This document shows, piece after piece, positions 8,081-16,365 of a DNA stretch of 42,451 nucleotides. Within the stretch, counting starts at the first letter, position 1. The number at the start of each line of letters is the position of its first letter. Origin of the DNA: Minisyncoccota bacterium (GTDB taxonomy: Bacteria > Patescibacteriota > Minisyncoccia > Minisyncoccales > Minisyncoccaceae); NCBI GenBank assembly GCA_028716905.1, contig JAQUOX010000003.1, forward strand, positions 1 to 42,451, written 5' to 3'. Position numbers and translations under genes: made by a program. The notes beneath the pieces were generated by a model. It was given only the letters and a program-made list of their open reading frames with translations, had not been told where the DNA came from and ran no database searches.

Positions 8081-9867
8081 ACGTTTTCCTGGTTGTACTG
8101 CTTGGCCTCCTTTATCTTAATTATCTCCTCCGGAGAAGTAGTGATTATCTGGTCTTCGGTATATGAAGCGACCACGCTGATGGCCACGTGTTTTTGGCCG
8201 GCGAAGAAAATTCCCTCGCCCACCGGGCTTTCCAAAAGAAGATATTTTTCCTGGTCGGTCAGATTGAAGGTTTTTTGGACCAGGTCTATGGCCGCCGGAC
8301 TTTGCTTCAAAAGAAGCTGAAGGGAAGAATTGGTGATGATGGGTTTGCCGTATTCAGAACCGATAAAATCGGAAACATCCTGGGTAATAGTGGTGACTCC
8401 CAGCCAGTACTTTCTCGCTCTTTTGCAGATGCCGTACAAGAAAGACGCTCCGTCCGTTTCTTTCATCATCCACCAGGCCTCGTCGACAACAAGGATTCTT
8501 TTCTTCATGCTGACCCGGATGGCATTCCAGATGTAGCGCATGACGATAAACATGGCAATGGGCCTCAGTTCGTCTTCCATGTCCCTTATTCCGAAAACGG
8601 CCAGGGGCTTGTCCATGGAGATGTTGGATTGGTTGTTGAAGAAAGCTGAAAAAGTTCCCTTGGTGAATTTTCTCAATCTTTCCACCAGAGATTCCGCTCC
8701 CTGCATCGTGTCCAGCACGGATTCCAAGTCGGAAAGAATGGGAATGTTTTCTTTCCATTTTTTGGGGTCGGAATATGGAGTAATGTCTTTGGCGGCATAA
8801 GTTTCCATAATCGCCCGGTCCATAATGGCGTCTTCTTCCGGCGTCAAGCCGCCGAGCATTATTCTGGTCAGCCCGACCAGATTGATGATGTTGCTTCTGA
8901 GTACATCTTCGGGGGTTTCGTCCTCCCTCGGTTCGGGCAGGTCAAAAGGGTTAATGTGGCTGTCGGAGCTCAAAGATATTTTGAAAAAAGAGCCGTCCAC
9001 GGCATCGGCCAGGGGCTTGTACTCGTTTTCCGGGTCAATGATTATGCATTCGGCTCCCAACATCAAAGACCTTAATATTTCCAGTTTTACGGCATAGGAT
9101 TTGCCCGAACCGGACTTGGCGAAGATGACCATGTTGGCGTTTTCCAAGCTGAAGCGGTCGAACAAAATCAGGGAGCTGTTGTGTTTGTTGATGCCGAAGA
9201 GAATGCCCTCATTGGAGCTTAAATCAAAAGAGATGAAAGGAAATAAGCTGGACAAGGGGCCGGTATTCAGGGTGTTGTGAATTTGCAATAAATCCATGCC
9301 GTAAGGGAAACAGGACAACAGCCCTTCTTTCTGCTGAAGGAGGGCCGGTTTTATGTATATCAGCCTTGATTCCAGTATTGACCTTAGGGTCGTTTCCACG
9401 CTTTCCAGCTCTTTTTTGCTGTCGGCGTAAATAGTGATATAGAGGCCGAACTTGAACATTTTTTCTTGGGCGGTTTGGAGTTTGTCCCTTAAATCCTCAA
9501 GGTCCTGATAGGCGGTTTCCAGGGCCGGGTCCCTGATCAGCCCTTTCTCCTGTCTTTCGATTATTTCCGACTGCACTTCGGTCACGCTTTTTCTTAATTG
9601 TTTTAAAATGGTTCCGGTTTCAATAGGATGGAAGAAGAAAGACAGGTCAAAAGGCACATCCATGTTGATAATGGGAGATAGCCAGCCCATTGTTAAATAG
9701 CGGGGATAGGAAAAAACAAAATAGGTCTTGGCGAATTTTTCCTCAATCCTTATGTAGTTTTGGTCAACCTCAATGGCGGGCGAAGCAATAATGTCTTTGG
9801 CGCCCGTGATTTCTTTTTCAAACAGCTTACTGGCCTTTATTTTACTGTTTTTATTGAATAATCCCAT
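8077..9867 (-). CDS. virB4: Type IV secretion ATPase, VirB4/TraC-like (ATPase part)
   Basis: FAKSGSGKSYAVKLEILRSL (Walker A), ILVVDEAWWMM (Walker B), ITQDVSDF. Start re-assigned to internal MGLFNKNSK, because the ORF-track start (9945) overlaps the upstream gene. Confidence 0.88.
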   Translation of the reverse strand: MGLFNKNSKIKASKLFEKEITGAKDIIASPAIEVDQNYIRIEEKFAKTYFVFSYPRYLTMGWLSPIINMDVPFDLSFFFHPIETGTILKQLRKSVTEVQSEIIERQEKGLIRDPALETAYQDLEDLRDKLQTAQEKMFKFGLYITIYADSKKELESVETTLRSILESRLIYIKPALLQQKEGLLSCFPYGMDLLQIHNTLNTGPLSSLFPFISFDLSSNEGILFGINKHNSSLILFDRFSLENANMVIFAKSGSGKSYAVKLEILRSLMLGAECIIIDPENEYKPLADAVDGSFFKISLSSDSHINPFDLPEPREDETPEDVLRSNIINLVGLTRIMLGGLTPEEDAIMDRAIMETYAAKDITPYSDPKKWKENIPILSDLESVLDTMQGAESLVERLRKFTKGTFSAFFNNQSNISMDKPLAVFGIRDMEDELRPIAMFIVMRYIWNAIRVSMKKRILVVDEAWWMMKETDGASFLYGICKRARKYWLGVTTITQDVSDFIGSEYGKPIITNSSLQLLLKQSPAAIDLVQKTFNLTDQEKYLLLESPVGEGIFFAGQKHVAISVVASYTEDQIITTSPEEIIKIKEAKQYNQENV

Positions 9868-9872
9868 GTTGT

Positions 9873-10517
9873 TTATGTTATTATTTCCGGCGGCAGCTCG
9901 GGGTAATATCCCAGTTCGGCCTGTTTCGGATGGTGCAGGCTCCATAAGAGCTCAATCAATTCTTCCGTTCCCAAGGGCACTGATTTTAAGCCGCACCTTC
10001 TCAGTCCCAGGGAAATATATTCCATTCTCTGCCAGAGCTGGTATTTTCCGGTCTGAAAGCCCTGTTCGGTCAGGATGGAGCGGGCGGTTTGTTTTTTCCC
10101 CCCTCCTCCCCCGCCCGGCATGGTCGGCAATTCAACCAGAGGATAGTAGGGAACGACGATATAGAAATTTTTGTTCATGATCGACCCGCCGGCCACCAGT
10201 TCTTCAATGAACCTCCTGTAATCGGCGGTCTGGATTTTCAAGAGCTCGTTTTTCTGTTCGTCTTCCAGTTTTTTTATTTTTTCCACATAGCCGGTGATGT
10301 TTACCTTCCTTGAGCTGGCGATTATCTGACAGGAGAAATCCAAAGAGTTCAAGAAGTTCTGGAAGTTGAAAATAATGGCGCCCTGTTCTTCCTCCGACTT
10401 TAAGGCGAAATTAATGGAAGAGATTAGAAGAATCCCCTTTATTGATTTGTCTTTCATAATCATCACTCCTTCGCGGAGCTGTTCAACCGGTATAAATTGT
10501 TGGGAGGATATGGGCAT
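9873..10517 (-). CDS. T4SS protein resembling the separate N-terminal domain of a VirB4/TraC ATPase
   Basis: QFIPVEQLREGVMIMKDKSIKGILLISSINFALKSEEEQGAIIFNFQNFLNSLDFSCQI; lies between PrgI and VirB4. Confidence 0.65.
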   Translation of the reverse strand: MPISSQQFIPVEQLREGVMIMKDKSIKGILLISSINFALKSEEEQGAIIFNFQNFLNSLDFSCQIIASSRKVNITGYVEKIKKLEDEQKNELLKIQTADYRRFIEELVAGGSIMNKNFYIVVPYYPLVELPTMPGGGGGGKKQTARSILTEQGFQTGKYQLWQRMEYISLGLRRCGLKSVPLGTEELIELLWSLHHPKQAELGYYPELPPEIIT

Positions 10518-10936
10518 TATTTTTCAAAAAATATTTTCTTGCTTAAGGCCTCGATTTTGCCGCTCGGCTTGAGGTTAAGCTTTGTTTTCTCTTCTTTTTT
10601 CTCTTCAACGGATTTTTTGGAGGTCCTGGTGGGGAGAAAAACCGGCGATGCCCTTCTGTCCCATCTATATATCTTGCTGCCGACGGTGAAATTAAAGAAG
10701 TTTTTGGAAACGGTGGCGATCCCCAGTCCCTCGATTTTCAGGAAGGCCAGGGCCAATGATGAGCCGAAAAGGGCGCCGCAGACCAGGATGTATAAAAAGA
10801 AATGCGTTTTCCCCAGAGAAAAATACAGGAAAAAGCAGAGTCCCAGAGCCACGCCGATATATACGCTCTGCTTTAAAGTAAAAGGGCCCAGAATTTTAGG
10901 ATCGTGCTCTATGAATTGGGGAACTTGAAACTGCAT
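10517..10936 (-). CDS. PrgI family T4SS protein
   Basis: MQFQVPQFIEHDPKILGPFTLKQSVYIGVALGLCFFLYF; two TM segments; upstream of VirB4. Confidence 0.78.
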   Translation of the reverse strand: MQFQVPQFIEHDPKILGPFTLKQSVYIGVALGLCFFLYFSLGKTHFFLYILVCGALFGSSLALAFLKIEGLGIATVSKNFFNFTVGSKIYRWDRRASPVFLPTRTSKKSVEEKKEEKTKLNLKPSGKIEALSKKIFFEK

Positions 10937-10938
10937 AA

Positions 10939-11376
10939 TTAAAAGGTTTCCCTGTAAGGATCTTGGGGAGAGCCACTTATCTCCTTCTTTTCCTCCTTTA
11001 TTATATCATCTTTTTTGATTTTTGCACCTTCTTTCAAGATATGTCCTTCTTTTTCTTCATGGAGCTTGTCCATGGAAACCCTTAAATATTTGAAAATGGC
11101 GAGGTTCAGCTCCCGGGCAATCTTGTTGGCGGTCTGTTCGTCAACATTCAATTCCAGCTCCAGAGTAATGGGAAATTCCTTTAAAGGTAGAAGGCCCATC
11201 AAAACCCGGCCCGTGTATTTGGCGGCGATGGATATCTTCTCTTCGTCTAGTCCGATGTCGGCGCATATTTTTTCAACCAGCTTGTTGTTTTTCTCGGAGA
11301 AAACGGCTTCTTTCAAGTCCTCGGGCAGTTTCTCGTAGGTTTTCCAGAAGAATTCCTTGGTATATTCTTGTTCCAT
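10939..11376 (-). CDS. Hypothetical protein
   Basis: MEQEYTKEFFWKTYEKLPEDLKEAVFSEKNNKLVEKICADIGLDEEKI; start shifted to internal Met; 2 bp upstream of PrgI. Confidence 0.6.
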   Translation of the reverse strand: MEQEYTKEFFWKTYEKLPEDLKEAVFSEKNNKLVEKICADIGLDEEKISIAAKYTGRVLMGLLPLKEFPITLELELNVDEQTANKIARELNLAIFKYLRVSMDKLHEEKEGHILKEGAKIKKDDIIKEEKKEISGSPQDPYRETF

Positions 11377-11435
11377 AAAATTATTATATTTTACCACAAA
11401 CAACGGGGAGGTTTCAAGGCGTGGAGAACAAGATG

Positions 11436-11464
11436 TTGACAAAAACTTGCATATTGTTTATTAT
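11436..11464 (+). promoter_or_regulatory. Sigma70-type promoter
   Basis: TTGACA-N17-TATTAT upstream of the lipoprotein gene. Confidence 0.7.
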
Positions 11465-11500
11465 TATACCAGTCCTTTGACAGGACAATGGAGACTAAGA

Positions 11501-11899
11501 ATGACAAAGACGAAAGTCAAATTGGTATGTCTTGCTATTGTCCTAATAGCAGGCATTATCGCCGCCGGGTGCACAATGGGGGCTGGATTCAGTCTTACTA
11601 AAACTACCACCGTTGTCTATTCGGAGAAGGTTGTGGCCCTTAAGGGAGACCTTTATTCGGTGGAATATTACCCCGAATACCAGTTCACTCATCTTCCGGT
11701 CTATGTGGTATGCACCGAATATTCGAGGGTAAAAATCGCCAAGGCCGACTTAGGAAAAAGGGGTATCGCAGTAAGAGACCCGGCTCTCATAAGGAAGCTA
11801 GACGACCTTAAGAACAAAAAAGGTCGTTACTGCGAAATAACGATCGGGAAAGTGAGCGGCACCAACTACTGGGAGGTGACAGACATACAATGTGCATAA
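11501..11899 (+). CDS. Predicted lipoprotein, unknown function
   Basis: MTKTKVKLVCLAIVLIAGIIAAGC: signal peptide with lipobox-like IAAGC. Start re-assigned from the ORF track, downstream of the promoter and a GGAG RBS. Confidence 0.65.
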   Translation: MTKTKVKLVCLAIVLIAGIIAAGCTMGAGFSLTKTTTVVYSEKVVALKGDLYSVEYYPEYQFTHLPVYVVCTEYSRVKIAKADLGKRGIAVRDPALIRKLDDLKNKKGRYCEITIGKVSGTNYWEVTDIQCA

Positions 11900-11920
11900 A
11901 TTTTTATGCACCTTTTTCTT
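11892..11920 (+). terminator. Rho-independent terminator
   Basis: GTGCATAAA-TT-TTTATGCAC followed by CTTTTTCTT; overlaps the lipoprotein stop codon. Confidence 0.7.
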
Positions 11921-11930
11921 TTATAAAACG

Positions 11931-11959
11931 TTGACAAAATAAGATATTTAGTTTATCAT
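11931..11959 (+). promoter_or_regulatory. Sigma70-type promoter
   Basis: TTGACA-N17-TATCAT upstream of the SPFH gene. Confidence 0.7.
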
Positions 11960-12033
11960 TAAGTGTCTTTTAATATCATTAAAAGGCGCTATCTGTAACT
12001 TAAAAATCAAAAAATGAAAGGAGGAAAAACCAC

Positions 12034-13422
12034 ATGAAGACTAATCCCGAGAAAACAGAAAAGACCAAAAAGTCTGGAAAGAAGACCGAACAAGAACAGG
12101 AAGAAAACGAGTTCATCGTTTTCCTTAAAGGGCTTGTTGTTATTTTTGCTCCCCTTTTGACGTTATCTTTAGTATATTTTATTCTCAAGTGGTGGAGCCC
12201 GTGGAATTGGCTTGCTGTCTTTCCGTATGTTCCGATATCCGCTGGCCTTGTTCTTTATTTCTATTGGGCCAAGCATGAAGTTATAGGTTATTTTATTGAA
12301 GAAGGATATTGTATAATTTTTGCTTGGGGTGGAGAGAGTTTAGCCGGAGCGGATTTACGATATACAAAGCATTACTTCAATGAAAACTGGGATGTTGTCA
12401 CAGAGGGGGCCGATGAATCAAAAGAAGAAACCGAGAGTGGAGAAAAGAAGAGAAGAAGCTTTTTGGGAATAGGCTTCTATTTATGGCCCTTTCAAAGAAT
12501 CTTTGAGTACGATATGACTTGGGCCAAAAAGACAGAGAAGGGAGAAAGAATTTCCAAGACCGAAAAGCTTCGCCGTATTCTTTTGAAGCCGTATGTTTAT
12601 TCTTTTGAATATCAAAACATGGAAGATGCGGACAGGATGCCCGTCAACATTGATATGGCGATGGAAATACAAATAAAGAACCCCATTAAAGCCTTGTTTG
12701 GGATAGAAAAATGGTATCGGGCCGTTTTAAACCTAACAGAAGGTGATATGAGAACATACGTCGGAAGAAGTTTTTACAGAGATATGGTTAGGAGCGGAAA
12801 AGATGTGGGTGAACAAATCAAACATATGATGGAAAATACCCTGAAAGGTTTCCGTGACGAATACGGCGTTCAGATAAGGAAAATAAAAGTGGGCCAGATT
12901 GTTCCTTCAAGGAAGGAAGATGTTGAGGCAACCCTTAAAGCAATGCAGGCTGAAAGAGAAAGGGAGCGAGTAATAATCGCGGCCCAGGCCGAAGCATTTA
13001 AAATAGGGCAAGAACTCGAAGGCGCTGTTATGCAGGCGTTGAGCATAGCGACCGGCGTAGAAACCGAAAAGCTTCAAGAGGAGCGTGAAGCTGATCCCGG
13101 TGAATTTGGGGAAAAATACAAGGCAGAGCTTACTGAGGCTTACGACTTCGCGAAGAGAAGAATGGCTTTTGACAGAAAGGGTCGCTTCGAAATCATAACC
13201 TCTAAAGAGGGCGATGGTTGCGACAAAGAAGGAGGCACTGGTCCTGACGGCGGTATAAATACGAGCAAGTTGATAGAGGTTGTGGCGGGGGTTGAAATGG
13301 CAAGGCAAGCTCTCCCTCAGAAGGCTGAAAGGACTCAAGCAGAAAGCACAAAAGATTCTTCCTCCGATAAAAAACAAGCAGCCGTGAAAAAATTAAAAGA
13401 AGATCTCGGATATAAATATTAA
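12034..13422 (+). CDS. SPFH/band 7 (prohibitin-like) membrane protein
   Basis: Two N-terminal TM segments, then a band-7-like region (MPVNIDMAMEIQIKNPIKALFGIEKWYRAVLNLTEGDMRTYVGRSFYRDM...YGVQIRKIKVGQIVPS) and a coiled AQAEA segment. Strong RBS AAAGGAGG. Confidence 0.75.
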   Translation: MKTNPEKTEKTKKSGKKTEQEQEENEFIVFLKGLVVIFAPLLTLSLVYFILKWWSPWNWLAVFPYVPISAGLVLYFYWAKHEVIGYFIEEGYCIIFAWGGESLAGADLRYTKHYFNENWDVVTEGADESKEETESGEKKRRSFLGIGFYLWPFQRIFEYDMTWAKKTEKGERISKTEKLRRILLKPYVYSFEYQNMEDADRMPVNIDMAMEIQIKNPIKALFGIEKWYRAVLNLTEGDMRTYVGRSFYRDMVRSGKDVGEQIKHMMENTLKGFRDEYGVQIRKIKVGQIVPSRKEDVEATLKAMQAERERERVIIAAQAEAFKIGQELEGAVMQALSIATGVETEKLQEEREADPGEFGEKYKAELTEAYDFAKRRMAFDRKGRFEIITSKEGDGCDKEGGTGPDGGINTSKLIEVVAGVEMARQALPQKAERTQAESTKDSSSDKKQAAVKKLKEDLGYKY

Positions 13423-13435
13423 TCCGAGTATTTTT

Positions 13436-13915
13436 TTATAATAATTCTTGATTTATCCCTCTTAGAGCCCCCTCTTTTTGTTCGACGGAAAAGCCTTCTT
13501 CCATCGAATAGTCGCCGGCGACGTCTTTTGCAAGATCTTCTATTATTTTTTCATTATTTTTAATGCTTTGAGACACCTCTTTAATTGTTTTTGAGTCTAT
13601 GTTTAGCTTTTCCATGGCGGCTTTTAAGAACAAATCCAAATCGTTAAAAGTTATTTCTTTATTGATTAATTTTTCTATTATTTTTATAATTGCTATAGAG
13701 GCAGATATTTCTTCGAGGGGTTTTTTAAGAATAAGATATTCTTTAATTTTTTGGCTATACAAAAATTTTACCACCCTTCTCTCTTCGGGATTTTGGGCTG
13801 ACTCCAATTTTTTTTCCAAGAGAGGATCGTTTTCAATGAGATTTTTTTCCAAATCGTATTGGACAACAACGTTTTCTATAAAATTTAACGTTTCCAATGA
13901 AAGCTTTTTTCTCAT
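13436..13915 (-). CDS. Hypothetical protein
   Basis: 159-aa ORF, alpha-helical; immediately downstream of the VirB6-like gene on the same strand. Confidence 0.6.
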   Translation of the reverse strand: MRKKLSLETLNFIENVVVQYDLEKNLIENDPLLEKKLESAQNPEERRVVKFLYSQKIKEYLILKKPLEEISASIAIIKIIEKLINKEITFNDLDLFLKAAMEKLNIDSKTIKEVSQSIKNNEKIIEDLAKDVAGDYSMEEGFSVEQKEGALRGINQELL

Positions 13916-13922
13916 ATCGGCA

Positions 13923-15986
13923 TTATACTAACCCATTAAAAATGGCATCCAATTTTTTAGTTATTTGCCTCCTAGAATTTTCTGCCGCTGCTATTGCTTC
14001 CGTATTGTTCGGTGGCAGCTTGGTTATTAAATCATCAAACTCTTGAATCTTGGCGTTGGCTTGAGCCACCCAGGTCGTATTGTTTTTTATCATCGCTTTT
14101 TGTTCTTCGTTTAAGTCCCTGAAAAGATTTTCAATTTGTCTTTGGTTGAAAGAGAGCACATGTTTTTCAAAGTCAAAACCATCAAAGGTTGAGGTACTTT
14201 CTATGGCGTCTCTTTGTTGTTGCGTTCCTCGTTCATCAAGATATTTTCGGTCTTTTTCCGTTAAGTTTGCCGCAACGAAAATATTTGCCAGAGACGTGGG
14301 CCTTATCTTTTCTTGTTTTTCTTTGGCGCTCATCTTTGACATAACGTCGGCCGTAGTTTGTTTCCCGCCTGTCAGTTTTTCGGCTTCTTCGGGAACGAAC
14401 TTGGCAAATTCTTTTTTACTAAAACCATAATTGTCGGCCAATTGGATGTTTTTCGTCAAATAATCTATTTCATTATCCTTAAGGTCTTTTTTATCCATCA
14501 GTATTTGCATTGCCTGATGCTTCTTTATGTTGTCTTCCCGGGTCACGGGAGTAATAGCGGCAATTTCGCGCACTTTGTCGGTTGATAATTTTTCCATCGG
14601 CTCCTTGAATTGCTTGAATTCTTTTTCTTTCATCCCAGCCGCAGTACCCCGTTTTTCAAGGCCGATATCTTCTTTTCGTCTCGTCACCCATTGTTTTGTT
14701 TCTTCCCGCTCCAAAGGAGACTTTACCATTCCCATCAGGCCAGCCGCGGTTCCCACCTTGGCTTTCTCGTCTATCTTGGCGGTCATGGCTTCTTTTACGC
14801 CGGTTTTTACTCCGCCGTACAGTCCCCCGCCCAGAGTATAGGCGGCTCTTTTGGCCAGACCCGCATCTTTGGTGAGGGCGGATTGGGTTTTAGCCCCGGT
14901 ATAGGCCCCGGTGGCAAATCCTGCTCCAGCCGCGGTCAGTTTTCCGAAAGCCTTCCTTCCGTAGCCAGCCGCCATCTCGGTTATTTGCCCACCCGAAGAA
15001 ATTGTTACGAAAAATCCGACCACAAGGAAGGCCAGGGGGACAATGAAGCTGAATAAAGTGCCAAACTCACTAATATCTCCCCCGGGCCTTGAAACAAGCG
15101 GACTTACAGCCATTTCCGCTATTATTTTATTGGACAAGTAAAGGGAGAAACTGGCCGGGATGCCGATAACGAGCCATTGAAGGAAATTGTCCCACCATTC
15201 ATCCCAATAAGTGATGCTGGGAAACAATTTTTTAATATATCTTCCTTCGGGGAGAACCTTACTGGCAAAAGCGATGGGAGAAACTATGACTAAAATCCAC
15301 AAGACAACATGCCTGGCGATAAAGACGAAAGCATAAAGGAAATAGATGACAGAGGCGAATAGGGCGAAAAGAAGGTAGGCAACGGGCGCGACGGGACTAG
15401 CGTTAAAATCGAATATGTCCGGAGATAATCCTGTCTCGATAGCGTTAGTCATGGCAATATTGGCGCCACTGCTTAAAAACAATCCCATCAACTTGTTGGC
15501 AAAATCAATCATCACGCCGCAGATTACCGGAGTGAAATTAATCAAAAGGGCTATGCCGATGAAATTAATCAAAGCTTTTTTAGCTTTGGTTTCCTGGAAG
15601 CCCAGAATAATGCTGATGGCAATGGCCACCAGGCCGAAAACAAGAGCAACATTGGCCAAATTTCTGACCGTTTCCCAGCCGCTCTGGACCACGGGATTGT
15701 TTTGGATAGTGGTTCCCATAAAATCAGGACTGATGACCCAATTTAATAAACCGGAGCCTATGCTTAATATCCCCTGGGCGATAACGGCGAGGATGCTGGT
15801 AAAAAAGGAGAGAAGGGCCGACCCAAAATTAAAAGTCGTTTGATCTCCACCAGACAATTGTTGAATCCAACTTAATATGTTTATAGCCTCAAAAGCCAAA
15901 CCTAATTGAGCTTTGGCTAAGACCGGAAAAAGAACAAATAACAAAGCAAAGGAAATTATAAAAAAAGTTTTGGTTGAATGTTTCAT
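13923..15986 (-). CDS. VirB6/TrbL-like T4SS inner-membrane protein with long cytoplasmic C-terminus
   Basis: Signal-like N-terminus, multiple TM segments (LANVALVFGLVAIAISIILG; FVFIARHVVLWILVIVSPIAFASKVLP), then an A/K/E-rich tail. Confidence 0.7.
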   Translation of the reverse strand: MKHSTKTFFIISFALLFVLFPVLAKAQLGLAFEAINILSWIQQLSGGDQTTFNFGSALLSFFTSILAVIAQGILSIGSGLLNWVISPDFMGTTIQNNPVVQSGWETVRNLANVALVFGLVAIAISIILGFQETKAKKALINFIGIALLINFTPVICGVMIDFANKLMGLFLSSGANIAMTNAIETGLSPDIFDFNASPVAPVAYLLFALFASVIYFLYAFVFIARHVVLWILVIVSPIAFASKVLPEGRYIKKLFPSITYWDEWWDNFLQWLVIGIPASFSLYLSNKIIAEMAVSPLVSRPGGDISEFGTLFSFIVPLAFLVVGFFVTISSGGQITEMAAGYGRKAFGKLTAAGAGFATGAYTGAKTQSALTKDAGLAKRAAYTLGGGLYGGVKTGVKEAMTAKIDEKAKVGTAAGLMGMVKSPLEREETKQWVTRRKEDIGLEKRGTAAGMKEKEFKQFKEPMEKLSTDKVREIAAITPVTREDNIKKHQAMQILMDKKDLKDNEIDYLTKNIQLADNYGFSKKEFAKFVPEEAEKLTGGKQTTADVMSKMSAKEKQEKIRPTSLANIFVAANLTEKDRKYLDERGTQQQRDAIESTSTFDGFDFEKHVLSFNQRQIENLFRDLNEEQKAMIKNNTTWVAQANAKIQEFDDLITKLPPNNTEAIAAAENSRRQITKKLDAIFNGLV

Positions 15987-15989
15987 AGC

Positions 15990-16049
15990 TTGCCCTTATT
16001 GTTTTTTTTATGGTATAATTATTATACCATTACTTTATTTTACGTTCAA
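15990..16049. promoter_or_regulatory. Divergent overlapping promoters on a perfect 9-3-9 palindrome
   Basis: ATGGTATAA-TTA-TTATACCAT (16010-16030) gives TATAAT on both strands; plus TTGCCC-N18-TATAAT, minus TTGAAC-N17-TATAAT. Confidence 0.55.
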
Positions 16050-16056
16050 TATCCAT

Positions 16057-16365
16057 ATGCTTAATCTTAAATTCAGCCCGGAAACAGTGATTATGCTGAC
16101 TTTTGCTCTGACCATAGACATAATCGGGATAATCCTTGTCTGTTTCGGCCTGGACGACCTTGGAACGCTTGATATAGTGAGCACCGTCATTATCGGAGGA
16201 TGGATGCTTTTCAGAAAAGGGCAGATGGTGAACATCAGGACGCAAAGGAAGCAACTGATACGGTTTTTGACCGGAATGGGAATAGAAATAACGCCCTACC
16301 TCGGCGCTCTGCCGGCCGTGACAGTTGTTACGCTTTTAACTCTAAGTGAAAATCAAAATGGATAA
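16057..16365 (+). CDS. Small membrane protein, unknown function
   Basis: MLNLKFSPETVIMLTFALTIDIIGIILVCFGLDDLGTLDIVSTVIIGGWMLF; about 3 TM segments; first gene of the pilin-like operon, overlapping the next ORF. Confidence 0.55.
   Translation: MLNLKFSPETVIMLTFALTIDIIGIILVCFGLDDLGTLDIVSTVIIGGWMLFRKGQMVNIRTQRKQLIRFLTGMGIEITPYLGALPAVTVVTLLTLSENQNG

Noticed and set aside
8188-8649. 153-aa plus-strand ORF
   Set aside because: Antisense to virB4; no recognisable domain and no plausible promoter or RBS.
14610-15056. 148-aa plus-strand ORF
   Set aside because: Antisense to the VirB6-like gene; composition looks non-coding.
16030-16254. 74-aa and 66-aa minus-strand ORFs
   Set aside because: Antisense to the small membrane protein gene and overlapping the divergent promoter.
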